Part shown: positions 18,338 to 26,416 of the stretch, piece after piece
How positions within the stretch are numbered: the stretch's first letter is position 1
Layout of the letters: every line of letters starts with the position of its first letter
From: JBJTUH01 sp044346175
Lineage (GTDB): Bacteria; Cyanobacteriota; Vampirovibrionia; Vampirovibrionales; JAJTHC01
Direction of reading: 5' to 3'
Assembly (NCBI GenBank): GCA_044346175.1
Contig: JBIIZQ010000005.1
Location: 62,001-126,000 of the forward strand
Length of the DNA: 64,000 nucleotides
Translations under genes and position numbers: made by a program
The notes under the pieces: model-generated
What the model was told of the DNA's origin: nothing
The model's database searches: none
Seen by the model: the letters and a program-made list of their open reading frames with translations, nothing else

Positions 18338-18408
18338 GCGATTCCTGGGATTCGAACCCAGGACCTATCCCTTAAAAGGGGAGTGCTCTACCGCTGAGCT
18401 AGAATCGC
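18337..18408 (-). tRNA. tRNA-Lys(UUU)
   Basis: A 72-nt cloverleaf on the minus strand. The acceptor stem is GCGATTC/GAATCGC, the D-stem GCTC/GAGC, the T-arm CTGGG-TTCGAAT-CCCAG. The anticodon loop CTTTTAA gives anticodon UUU. The outermost anticodon-stem pair is a C-U mismatch. The 3' CCA is not encoded. Confidence 0.93.
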
Positions 18409-18671
18409 ATAAGTTTAATGATACGCATATAAGCTATAAAACTTAGTGATGCACGCAACGTGTCATCCACATAATAAAAGGTAACAAGGACATGCCACGG
18501 TGTCAACAACCTCTCTCTGTTGCACGTACAAGGTAGGGTAGGGACGGAGGTTAGCATCGTCAGGATGCTTTCATGCTATGCTAAAGAGGCATATATTGAA
18601 GTGACTGTGCTTTTTGTGGCTTGTGCTTGTCTCTTGCGTATACAGGGTTTGAAGGTTAGGAATCGTTTTTT

Positions 18672-19736
18672 ATGACACTTGCTGTATCGTCTTCAAATAC
18701 CATGAAACATGTCAAACCCTTTGAGTCGACACAAAGAGGTGCGATGCCCAAGGTGGCACTGGTAGGGTGTGGGTATTGGGGGCGTAACCTAGCACGTAAT
18801 TTTTATCAGCTGGGTGCATTAGCCGCCGTGTGTGACCCTTTCCCTGCTGCAAAAGCTTGGGTTGAAGAGACTTTCCCAAACCCTGTGCCTGTTGAAACCT
18901 CCTTGGAGGTGCTTCTTGAGCATAGCCATATTGATGCCCTCGTGATTGCCACCCCGAGTGAGACCCATCATGAGATGGTAGCTCGTGCTATTCAGGCTGG
19001 GAAGCACGTTTATGTTGAAAAGCCATTTACGGTGAGTGGTGTCATGGGGCGAGACCTGATTACGCAAGCCCGTGAGCGAGGGCTTATTCTGATGGTGGGG
19101 CATTTGCTCATGTACCATCCTGCCGTATTTCGTCTGAGAGAGTTTATTGCGTTGGGGCATTTGGGACGTGTCACCATGATTGAAAGTACCCGACTTAACT
19201 GGAATGCGAAGCGTGCCGATGCGAATGTGCTATGGGACCTTGCACCTCATGACCTCTCCCTCATCAGTTACATTGCCAATGCCAAAGCGGGTAAGGTCAT
19301 ATCGGCAATGGGACTAAACTCTCAGGGGCATCCTGATGGTAAAATCGATATGGCTGATATGTGGGTGACGCTTGAGAAAAACACCACCTTTGACCCCCAG
19401 CATCCTTTACAAACGCAAGATGCCACGCCTATATTGAGCCGTGTTCAGGTTTCTTGGGCTTACCCTGTTAAACAGGTACGTTTATTGGTGCGTGGTACCA
19501 AGGGTTCTATGTTACTGGATGATACCCAAACGCAAGATAAAAAACTCATGTGGTTTCCAGCAGAAACGCCTCAACAAGGGCAACCGCTAGATGTACTAGG
19601 TGTGGAACCCCTCAAGGTAGAGTGCCAACACTTCTTGAATGCGATTCAAGCAGGCACACTTCCTAAGAGTGATGGTGAAAATGGGGTCTATATTGTGGAT
19701 ATTATTGAGTCAGCACTCACCATGATGGGAGCCTAA
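18672..19736 (+). CDS. Gfo/Idh/MocA family oxidoreductase
   Basis: A 354-residue NAD(P)-dependent dehydrogenase. The Rossmann motif is ALVGCGYWGRN at 29-39 and the family signature EKPFTVSG carries the catalytic-loop Lys. The GCGYWGRN form and the PAVFRLREFI region fit the branch that acts on nucleotide sugars such as UDP-GlcNAcA 3-dehydrogenase (WbpB/WlbA). The first 25 residues are an unstructured extension with a second Met at 25 just before the fold; AGGA sits 10 bases before the first ATG. It heads a run with an SRPBCC gene 9 bp downstream. A UDP-glucose dehydrogenase gene lies 5 kb away, making a sugar-acid route plausible but not shown. Confidence 0.88.
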   Translation: MTLAVSSSNTMKHVKPFESTQRGAMPKVALVGCGYWGRNLARNFYQLGALAAVCDPFPAAKAWVEETFPNPVPVETSLEVLLEHSHIDALVIATPSETHHEMVARAIQAGKHVYVEKPFTVSGVMGRDLITQARERGLILMVGHLLMYHPAVFRLREFIALGHLGRVTMIESTRLNWNAKRADANVLWDLAPHDLSLISYIANAKAGKVISAMGLNSQGHPDGKIDMADMWVTLEKNTTFDPQHPLQTQDATPILSRVQVSWAYPVKQVRLLVRGTKGSMLLDDTQTQDKKLMWFPAETPQQGQPLDVLGVEPLKVECQHFLNAIQAGTLPKSDGENGVYIVDIIESALTMMGA

Positions 19737-19745
19737 TGTTTCATT

Positions 19746-20231
19746 ATGAAAATAACCATTCAAAAAAAAGTGTTTTTTGCGGCTCCTCTGGATTTAGTCT
19801 TCAAAACAGTTTCGGCTGAAGATATTTTACCTAAAGTACTTTTAGGCTCTTTGGGCTTACCAAGCGTAGTGAGAACTTCCGATGTTGTGGGGCATTGGGA
19901 AGCTATAGGAAGTACAAGACGGGTTCATCTAGCCGATGGCAATGAAGTGAAAGAAAGGCTTATAGTTTATGAGCCTCTTACAAAATTTGCCTATGAGGTT
20001 TATGAAGGCACGCATCCAGCTTTTCATTTTTTGGTCTCTAGGGCTGAAGGTACTTGGCATTTTATCCCTCAGGATGACGGGGTTGAGGTTATTTGGAGAT
20101 ATACTTTTTTTGTGAAACATGTATTTTTTATTGGGCTTTTATGGATTTTTGTTCACGTTTTTTGGTCGAGATATATGGATGTTTGTTTAAATCAACTTAA
20201 ACGATTAGTTTCTTCCAGTAAGGTGATATGA
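19746..20231 (+). CDS. SRPBCC/polyketide-cyclase-like protein
   Basis: A 161-residue protein with the START/SRPBCC helix-grip pattern: an N-terminal beta strand (ITIQKKVFFAAPLDLVFKTV), a run of antiparallel strands, then a long C-terminal helix. These domains form a cavity for hydrophobic ligands. A hydrophobic stretch FFIGLLWIFVHVFW near 126-139 could be the closing helix or a membrane contact. It starts 9 bp after the oxidoreductase stop, so it is probably cotranscribed. There is no clear Shine-Dalgarno. Ligand unknown. Confidence 0.7.
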   Translation: MKITIQKKVFFAAPLDLVFKTVSAEDILPKVLLGSLGLPSVVRTSDVVGHWEAIGSTRRVHLADGNEVKERLIVYEPLTKFAYEVYEGTHPAFHFLVSRAEGTWHFIPQDDGVEVIWRYTFFVKHVFFIGLLWIFVHVFWSRYMDVCLNQLKRLVSSSKVI

Positions 20232-20301
20232 CGCAGCTTTCCCTCATGCCTTTGGTGCGTGATTTATGAATTTTTAGAAAACAGAATCCTCAGCCAGATT
20301 T

Positions 20302-21222
20302 ATGAATTCCTCTTTTCAAACTCTCCCTAACGCTACTGTTAAGCCTGACTGGCTCAAGGTGAAGCTGCGTACACACGAGCCTTGGCTACAGGATATGAAA
20401 AACCACGTCAAGCAACAGGGGCTTAGTACGGTGTGCCAAGAAGCCCAGTGTCCTAACCTCAGTGAGTGTTGGGCTGGGGGTACCGTCACACTGATGCTCA
20501 TGGGGGATACCTGCACCCGAGGGTGTCGTTTTTGTAACGTTAAAACAGGAAATCCCCATGGCTGGTTGGATGAGGAAGAACCTCAAAAAGTAGCCCAAAT
20601 GGTGGCACAAGGGGCTTGGCAGTATGTTGTTTTAACCGTTGTAAACCGAGACGACCTTCCTGATGCTGGGGCGGGGCATATTGTTCGGGTATTGGAAGCC
20701 ATTCGTGAAGCCTCGCCGAGTACGGTGATAGAAACGCTCCTTCCTGATTTTAATGGCCAGGTTACTCAATTTCAGCAAATCCAAGCCACAAGTCCCACAC
20801 CCCCTGAAGTGATTGCCCATAATATGGAAACGGTCGAGCGGTTAACCCCCCTTGTAAGAGATAGACGTGCGACGTATGCTCAAAGCCTTGCACTTTTACA
20901 ATGGTTTAGTGACCACCGTATAGGCAAACAACTTGTTAAGACCTCTTTGATGGTAGGTTTAGGTGAAACCGATATAGAGCTTGACCAAACCCTTGAAGCC
21001 CTTCGTGTTGCTGGGGTGGATATTGTGACGTTTGGGCAGTATTTACAGCCTACGCCTAAACATTTACCTGTGGTGACTTACCAGCCACCCGAGTGGTTTG
21101 CACATTGGGAGACCCGTGCAAAAGAGGTTTTTGGATTTAAAGGGGTTTTTGCGGGTAGCTTTGTCCGAAGCTCCTACAAAGCGGGTGCTTTATACCAAGA
21201 GGTTTTCGCTCGTAGGGGATAA
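20302..21222 (+). CDS. lipA: Lipoyl synthase
   Basis: A 306-residue radical SAM enzyme inserting two sulphurs into the octanoyl group on lipoyl-domain proteins. The auxiliary cluster cysteines are in CQEAQCPNLSEC (45, 50, 56) and the radical SAM cluster cysteines in CTRGCRFC (71, 75, 78). The C-terminal RSSY motif carrying the Ser ligand of the auxiliary cluster is present (FVRSSYKAG). Full length. It is 70 bp after the SRPBCC gene on the same strand. No lipB is in the window. Confidence 0.97.
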   Translation: MNSSFQTLPNATVKPDWLKVKLRTHEPWLQDMKNHVKQQGLSTVCQEAQCPNLSECWAGGTVTLMLMGDTCTRGCRFCNVKTGNPHGWLDEEEPQKVAQMVAQGAWQYVVLTVVNRDDLPDAGAGHIVRVLEAIREASPSTVIETLLPDFNGQVTQFQQIQATSPTPPEVIAHNMETVERLTPLVRDRRATYAQSLALLQWFSDHRIGKQLVKTSLMVGLGETDIELDQTLEALRVAGVDIVTFGQYLQPTPKHLPVVTYQPPEWFAHWETRAKEVFGFKGVFAGSFVRSSYKAGALYQEVFARRG

Positions 21223-21265
21223 TCTGTCTGAGGTAATCATAACCTCTCTAGAACCGCTGGATGCC

Positions 21266-21684
21266 GTAGGGGACGGTTTATAACCGTCCCGCAAAAACCC
21301 ACCGTAAAAACGACAAATGTCATACACAAACAACCCTAACGGGAGGGTTACAAACCCTCCCCTACGTTACGTTTCAATTATCTTACACCGTCTCTGATGC
21401 GGGTCGACATCCAGCATGTGTTCTGTAGGGGACGGTTTATAACCGTCTCGCAAAACCCCCACCGTAAACACGACAAACGGCATACACAAACAACCCTAAC
21501 GGGAGGGTTATAAACCCTCCCCTACGTTACGTTTCAATTATCTTACACCGCCTCCGATGCGGGTCGACATCCAGCATGTGTTCTGTAGGGGACGGTTTAT
21601 AACCGTCCCGCAAAAACCCACGGTAAAAACGACAAACGGCATACACAAACAACCCTAACGGGAGGGTTATAAACCCTCCCCTAC
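21266..21684. repeat. 160-bp tandem repeat of paired hairpins, 2.6 copies
   Basis: Units start at 21266, 21425 and 21585 (periods 159 and 160). Each begins GTAGGGGACGGTTTATAACC and contains two palindromes, GACGGTTTATAACCGTC and GAGGGTTATAAACCCTC, ending CCCCTAC, so the ends are inverted repeats too. Copies differ by a few bases. The unit tail has a conserved spacer with GCGGGTCGACATCCAGCATG. A related single element is at 62584-62672. The gap 21223-21869 holds this array and a downstream hairpin. Confidence 0.85.
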
Positions 21685-21811
21685 AATAGGGATAGCATGG
21701 GGATGATGTAAGATACGTGAAAACGGTTTTTAGGTGCAAGCCTTCATGCGATTGACCTGTGCCAGCTTTTTGTTTTGCCTATCGGCTAGGGTGTGCGAGT
21801 TGGCATAAGCA

Positions 21812-21849
21812 TTCAGGGAATCCTTCTTGATTCAGAAAGACTCCCTGAA
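21812..21849 (-). terminator. Hairpin after the poly-proline protein gene
   Basis: TTCAGGGA / TCCCTGAA with partial inner pairing, 21 bases past the stop at 21870. No clear T-run on the minus strand. Confidence 0.4.
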
Positions 21850-21869
21850 GCCTCGTTGCGATGAAAGGA

Positions 21870-23078
21870 TTAAGTGGAGGGTTGGTATCTCAGAATGTCA
21901 CCTAAAGTGGTATTCCCTAAGTTACCATTTGCACCCGCTGTGGCATCAGCAGCGGCGGTGGCTACTTTCTCAACAAAGGTTGTATCAAAATAACCTGTTT
22001 GGCAACCGTTAGGGGTTCGTACGTTCATGTGGATTTTGTACTCACCGTTTTCAACGACAATCCGCTTTGCCATGGCATTGTTAGCCCCGTCAATTTCTTG
22101 ACCTGTCGATACCGTTAAGCCGTTGGCATTGATGGGTGCAAAGTTACCGCCGAAGAGGTTGCCTGCACGCATGTAACTATTCCCTTGTTTCACAAGAATG
22201 TCGCCACGTTGTCCTTTGCTACCATCGGCAAGTACAAAACTATCATCGTTGTTGGCAAGGGTAATCACGCCACCCCCATTAAACTCATAGCGTCCGACCC
22301 CAGGCCCGTTTAGGTCGCCTTTCACCCCTACGCCTGCAATTTGTAAACCACTGGAAGGGTCAACCAGCAATTCTTTACGTTCCCCATGATTGATGGGGAA
22401 GGTTCCCATTTCACCTTTGGTGTAGTTCCACCATTCGGGGTCGCCACAAATGCCCGCTGAGTTTAAAGGGTTATTGGGTGCAGGTGGCGGAGGTGGCGGC
22501 GGTGGTGTAGGTGGTAAAGGTGGTGGTGGTGTAGGTGGTAAAGGAGTAGGTGGTAAAGGAGGAGGCGGAGGTGGACACGGTGGGGGTGGACATGCCGCTT
22601 GTTGTTGATAGAACCAGTTTCCTTGCTCATACCAGCTGCCTGTAAATTGTTGTGCCATGGCAAGGGCTTGTTGCTGATAAGCCAGTGCAAAAGCCATTTC
22701 TTGGCTGTTATCTCGTGCCATGTAGTTGGATAGGCTTCCCATTGTGTTTTGTACAAAGGCGTTGTATTGTGCAACGTCTATGCCATCATTACACTGAGAA
22801 AGTACACTACCAGCCCCGCCATACCCTCCGTAGCACCCTAAATTAGCATAGGGTGAAAAACAGGCATTGCCATAGCCATTTTGCCATGCACCAGCAGATG
22901 CGTCTGCAAAGGCACTACTAGCACCAAATACATTGCCAGCTAAACTTTGCCCTTGCATGTAGGGATTTGGCGCATACAAGGGGGTGAATCCCGCACTTGC
23001 ATTGGCTTGTCCAAAACTATAGCCGCCATTGGGGAGAGGCTGAGACCATTGGAACATCTGGGATAACATCATCATCAT
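21870..23078 (-). CDS. Surface-type protein with poly-proline linker
   Basis: A 402-residue three-part protein. Residues 1-170 are rich in Gly, Ala, Asn, Tyr and Gln, with motifs such as FADASAGAW, resembling the repeat protein at 11249. Residues about 172-210 are almost pure proline with Thr/Leu spacing, a rigid linker. The C-terminal 190 residues form a beta-rich domain beginning GICGDPEWWNYTKGEMGTFP and including GRYEFNGGGVITLANNDDSF. The GDP-entry and Gly-turns remind me of von Willebrand type-D-like repeats, but I cannot name it. There is no classical signal peptide. The gene starts with four ATG codons in a row. The M23 peptidase gene lies 208 bp upstream on the same strand. Confidence 0.78.
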   Translation of the reverse strand: MMMMLSQMFQWSQPLPNGGYSFGQANASAGFTPLYAPNPYMQGQSLAGNVFGASSAFADASAGAWQNGYGNACFSPYANLGCYGGYGGAGSVLSQCNDGIDVAQYNAFVQNTMGSLSNYMARDNSQEMAFALAYQQQALAMAQQFTGSWYEQGNWFYQQQAACPPPPCPPPPPPLPPTPLPPTPPPPLPPTPPPPPPPPAPNNPLNSAGICGDPEWWNYTKGEMGTFPINHGERKELLVDPSSGLQIAGVGVKGDLNGPGVGRYEFNGGGVITLANNDDSFVLADGSKGQRGDILVKQGNSYMRAGNLFGGNFAPINANGLTVSTGQEIDGANNAMAKRIVVENGEYKIHMNVRTPNGCQTGYFDTTFVEKVATAAADATAGANGNLGNTTLGDILRYQPST

Positions 23079-23286
23079 CTCTCTGTGACTCTTTCTTCAG
23101 CTTTTATCAAGATAGTTGGGTTATAAGGCTTTGGGGTGTAAGCAAACGATGAAACACACCACGTAAATCATACGTACTAAGGGACGATTTCGTGTATCAA
23201 GGCAAGCACCTATCAGGGTTATCTCTTTTCCTCATAGGTAGTTTCGGATGCTTGTTCCAAAAACTTTAGCCCATACTGTAAGACCC

Positions 23287-24399
23287 CTAAGGCATCTTCA
23301 GTGCATAGGGTGATTGCACCGACTCTTGTGTGATGATGGGGGCTTGTTGAGAGGCATTTTGCGGTGTTTCAGAGGCTGTTTCGGGTGCAATGTCCAGTGC
23401 TTCCTGACCAGGCTCCCAAGCTTCTTGCATCATCCAATTTTGAGGGACTTCTGCCCGAGTCATAGCAGGTGTGGGTACTTTTGTTGTGGGTAAAGGGGTG
23501 ATTGAAGAAAGGGCTTCAGGTTGGGGACTTGGGGTGAGAGGTGAGGCATTGCTTTTTACAGGGTTGATTGTAGCACGTTGTGCCGTGAGCGAGGGGGGTG
23601 CTTGAGGCGAGGCATTTTGACTTTGAGCATAGTATGCCATGAAGCTGGGGTCACGAAGGGCTATAATGGGGTCTTTACCCAGTTGAATGGCTTTTAGATA
23701 AGGCATGGGGTCTTGAAAAACACCTTGGAGCCTTACTTCAAAGTGTAAGTGAGGTCCTGTTGCGACCCCTGTTGCACCGACAAGAGCAATCACCTCTCCT
23801 GCACGAACATTGACCCCGACAGGCACAAGTAACTGACTCGCATGCCCGTAAAGTGTATAGTGCTGTAGGCCATGTTGAATGACGATAGCTTGTCCATAGC
23901 CACCATATACGCCCGAGAAAACGACACGCCCTGGAAGAATCGCACGAATGGGGGTCCCTGTGGTGGCTGCAATATCAATGCCTGTATGGAATTTTTCTTT
24001 TTTAGTGACAGGATGTACACGCCAGCCAAAAGGTGACGTAATTTGAGAATTTTGACTAGATTGACTCGTTTGATGCGTGCCAAGTTGACGCACTTGAGCC
24101 TCACTAGGCTTTGTGGGACTACTGCTAGGGGGGAGGGCTGGTTGAGGGCGTGTGACTTGTGGGGAAGGGGAGGACTGTTTGGGCTTTGTTTTGAATCGGT
24201 CCCAAAACATGGCAATCTGTTGCGTGGGAACCTCTTGAAGAAGGGCAGGTGTTTCTTGAACGTCCGTCTTAGCCCATAACGATGTGAGAAACCCACTCGC
24301 TATAAAGCCCCCGAGTAAGAACCCATAGCCTATAAAACCCATCATGCGATGATGCACAGACCTACACAGTAAAGCTATGATTTGAACAGATAACACCAT
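23287..24399 (-). CDS. M23 family metallopeptidase, membrane-anchored
   Basis: A 370-residue LytM-type peptidase acting on peptidoglycan cross-links or serving as an amidase activator. A signal anchor lies at about 20-43 (MGFIGYGFLLGGFIASGFLT). A Ser/Pro/Gln-rich linker follows, then the M23 domain: SPFGWRVHPVTKKEKFHTGIDI (split zinc ligands His and Asp in HTGID) and GPHLHFEV (HxH). All catalytic residues are present. The 150-residue C-terminal tail is rich in Pro, Gln, Ala and Thr, low complexity. The ATG at 24399 has TTGGAG 9 bases upstream and is preferred over a GTG at 24417. ugd ends 41 bp upstream, so the two may be cotranscribed. Confidence 0.9.
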   Translation of the reverse strand: MVLSVQIIALLCRSVHHRMMGFIGYGFLLGGFIASGFLTSLWAKTDVQETPALLQEVPTQQIAMFWDRFKTKPKQSSPSPQVTRPQPALPPSSSPTKPSEAQVRQLGTHQTSQSSQNSQITSPFGWRVHPVTKKEKFHTGIDIAATTGTPIRAILPGRVVFSGVYGGYGQAIVIQHGLQHYTLYGHASQLLVPVGVNVRAGEVIALVGATGVATGPHLHFEVRLQGVFQDPMPYLKAIQLGKDPIIALRDPSFMAYYAQSQNASPQAPPSLTAQRATINPVKSNASPLTPSPQPEALSSITPLPTTKVPTPAMTRAEVPQNWMMQEAWEPGQEALDIAPETASETPQNASQQAPIITQESVQSPYALKMP

Positions 24400-24440
24400 G
24401 GCAACTGGCTCCAACACAGAAGGCTAAGGCACTCAAAAGA

Positions 24441-25943
24441 TTATCGACCCACTTGCAGGACATGAAAACCCAATTTACGATAGGTTTCTGCAGAGAGGGC
24501 TCGTCGACCATCTGCAATCCAGCGTCCACGCATCCGTGCAAGGACTTCAGTGGCGGGGATGGTTTTAAAGGTTTGCCATTCCGTTAAGAGGAGTAAGGCA
24601 TCGGCTCCAGTAAGGGCTTCAAGGGCAGAGGTATGATAATGCAATGAAGCGGGTGCTTCGGGCTTGAAAAGCGTCTGAAAAATCCTTTGGGCATTGCTTG
24701 TGGCTTGAGGGTCGTACACATGCACTTCAGCCCCATGAGAGAGTAAATACGCCACAATCGGGATACTGGGTGCCTCGCGCATGTCATCGGTATCAGGTTT
24801 AAACGCAAGTCCCCACAAGGCAATACGGGTTTGATGAAAACTTTGGTGAGGGAGTTTATGCTCAAGACGTTGAAGAAATCTAAGAGGTTGTCGGCGGTTG
24901 GTTTCATCTACGCCACTCAGCACCAAGGTGTCGCACTGATGGGTTTGTCCCATGGCTTCTAAGGCACGTACATCCTTAGGGAAGCAGGAACCCCCATAGC
25001 CAATCCCTGACTGTAAAAACTTGGCACCAATACGCTCATCTAAGCCCATGACCTTCTGTACATCTTCTACATCAGCTCCCATGGCTTCACAGAGTGTTGC
25101 CATTTCATTCATAAAAGATATTTTGGTTGCGAGAAAGGCGTTACAGGCATATTTTGCCATCTCGGCGGAGTGACGGCTAATATGCACATAGGGTACGGGG
25201 GATACAGGGTGATGCAGCCAAGGTGCGTACATCCGACGCATGAGCTTATCCAAATAGGGAGAGACCTCTCCCTGAGGATGTTCCCCCCATAAGGACCCTA
25301 CCAAAACACGCTCAGGGTTCATAAAGTCTGAAACGGCAACCCCTTGTTTTAAAAACTCTGGGTTTGAAATGACCTCAAGCCCTACGCCCGCTGCTGTTAA
25401 ACGCGCCTGTAGGGCAAGGCACGTTCCCACGGGGACGGTACTTTTAACGATAAGCACCTGTGGCTTGAACGCTTCTTTTAAACGATGGTAATGTTCGATA
25501 ATGGTTTCCACAACCGCATATAATGCGGAAAGGTCCGCAGAACCGTCCTCTTGTTGTGGCGTACCAACTGCCAGCATACATAGTTTCGTTTGTGTAAGTG
25601 CTTCTTCTAAGGTATGACTAAAGCGTAAATTGCCGTGACGTTGTGCCTCTTGTTGTAAAGCGGGTAATCCCATTTCATAGAGGGGGGTATGCCCTTCTTG
25701 TAAGGCAAGTATTTTTTGTGTGTTGGTATCAATACCTATGACTTCATGTCCCACAGCGGCAAGACATACGCCACTTACAAGCCCTACGTACCCTGTACCA
25801 ATCACCGCAATAGAGAGTGCTTCATGAGGGGCTAAGCGCTTCAAGCCATACTCAGACTCACACAAAAAAGAGGGTGCTTCCGCTTGTTGAAGGGTAGGGT
25901 GTGAAGGATGGACTGAGGTTTGAAAGGAAGTTGATGCGGGCAT
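24441..25943 (-). CDS. ugd: UDP-glucose 6-dehydrogenase
   Basis: A 500-residue enzyme oxidising UDP-glucose to UDP-glucuronate with NAD. The nucleotide fold is VIGTGYVGLVSG (GxGxxG at 49-54) and the catalytic thiol is Cys320 in GIGYGGSCFPKDV. The middle dimerisation segment has AEMAKYACNAFLATKISFMN. The C-terminal UDP-binding domain has ALWGLAFKPDTDDMREAPS. About 40 extra N-terminal residues look disordered. The product feeds surface polysaccharides, which fits the Gfo/Idh enzyme, BcsA and LCP protein in the window. GDP-mannose dehydrogenase is an alternative in this family. Confidence 0.93.
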   Translation of the reverse strand: MPASTSFQTSVHPSHPTLQQAEAPSFLCESEYGLKRLAPHEALSIAVIGTGYVGLVSGVCLAAVGHEVIGIDTNTQKILALQEGHTPLYEMGLPALQQEAQRHGNLRFSHTLEEALTQTKLCMLAVGTPQQEDGSADLSALYAVVETIIEHYHRLKEAFKPQVLIVKSTVPVGTCLALQARLTAAGVGLEVISNPEFLKQGVAVSDFMNPERVLVGSLWGEHPQGEVSPYLDKLMRRMYAPWLHHPVSPVPYVHISRHSAEMAKYACNAFLATKISFMNEMATLCEAMGADVEDVQKVMGLDERIGAKFLQSGIGYGGSCFPKDVRALEAMGQTHQCDTLVLSGVDETNRRQPLRFLQRLEHKLPHQSFHQTRIALWGLAFKPDTDDMREAPSIPIVAYLLSHGAEVHVYDPQATSNAQRIFQTLFKPEAPASLHYHTSALEALTGADALLLLTEWQTFKTIPATEVLARMRGRWIADGRRALSAETYRKLGFHVLQVGR

Positions 25944-26220
25944 GACGGGTCAACGAAAAGGTGTCGTTATCGTTAATGAGGAGGGAAAAGGGTCTTAAAA
26001 CCAAGGGCGTAAGCACATAACGATATTATACACTAAGCCTTCAAAAAGCTTTCATAAAAATTTATGACATTTTTGTGCGTAAAGCCCTCTTTACAAGCCC
26101 GTGTGTTTTAAGTAAGGTAATAAATGTTGAAACTAAACCTAACAATAATCGCTTAAATGCTTTAACTGCATTTTATGTGCTAGTTCGTAGGTTGGTTCCA
26201 ATACCCTCAAGCCCTTCTTT

Positions 26221-26303
26221 GTCGGAGTGGCGGAATGGTAGACGCGCACGTTTAAGGGGCGTGTACTTTATGTGTAGGGGTTCAAGTCCCCTCTCCGACA
26301 CCA
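26221..26303 (+). tRNA. tRNA-Leu(AAG), A34
   Basis: An 83-nt class II tRNA with encoded CCA. The acceptor stem is GTCGGAG/CTCCGAC and the T-arm AGGGG-TTCAAGT-CCCCT. The anticodon stem is CACGT/GCGTG with loop TTAAGGG, placing AAG at 34-36. E. coli tRNA-Leu(GAG) has TTGAGGT at the same place. The variable arm is 12 nt. A34 would need deamination to inosine to read CUU, CUC and CUA. Confidence 0.93.
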
Positions 26304-26341
26304 ACATCCCCATTACTTTTAAGGTAATGGGGATGTTTTTT
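26304..26341 (+). terminator. Terminator of tRNA-Leu
   Basis: Thirteen perfect pairs, ACATCCCCATTAC / GTAATGGGGATGT, followed by a six-T run; begins directly after the CCA. Confidence 0.92.
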
Positions 26342-26416
26342 GTGTACAATCAAGGTTTGATGCTTTTTGTTTATTTTTTCAATGCAGTACACCGTTCGTT
26401 GACCCCATTTGTTGCC

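Noticed and set aside
21266..21684. CRISPR array
   Set aside because: Units are 160 bp, internally palindromic and nearly identical throughout, with no variable spacers and no cas genes.
26075..26416. Extended reading frame fused to the front of the mannosidase
   Set aside because: It runs through the tRNA-Leu gene and its terminator; the enzyme fold starts at the ATG at 26417 or at most 26360.
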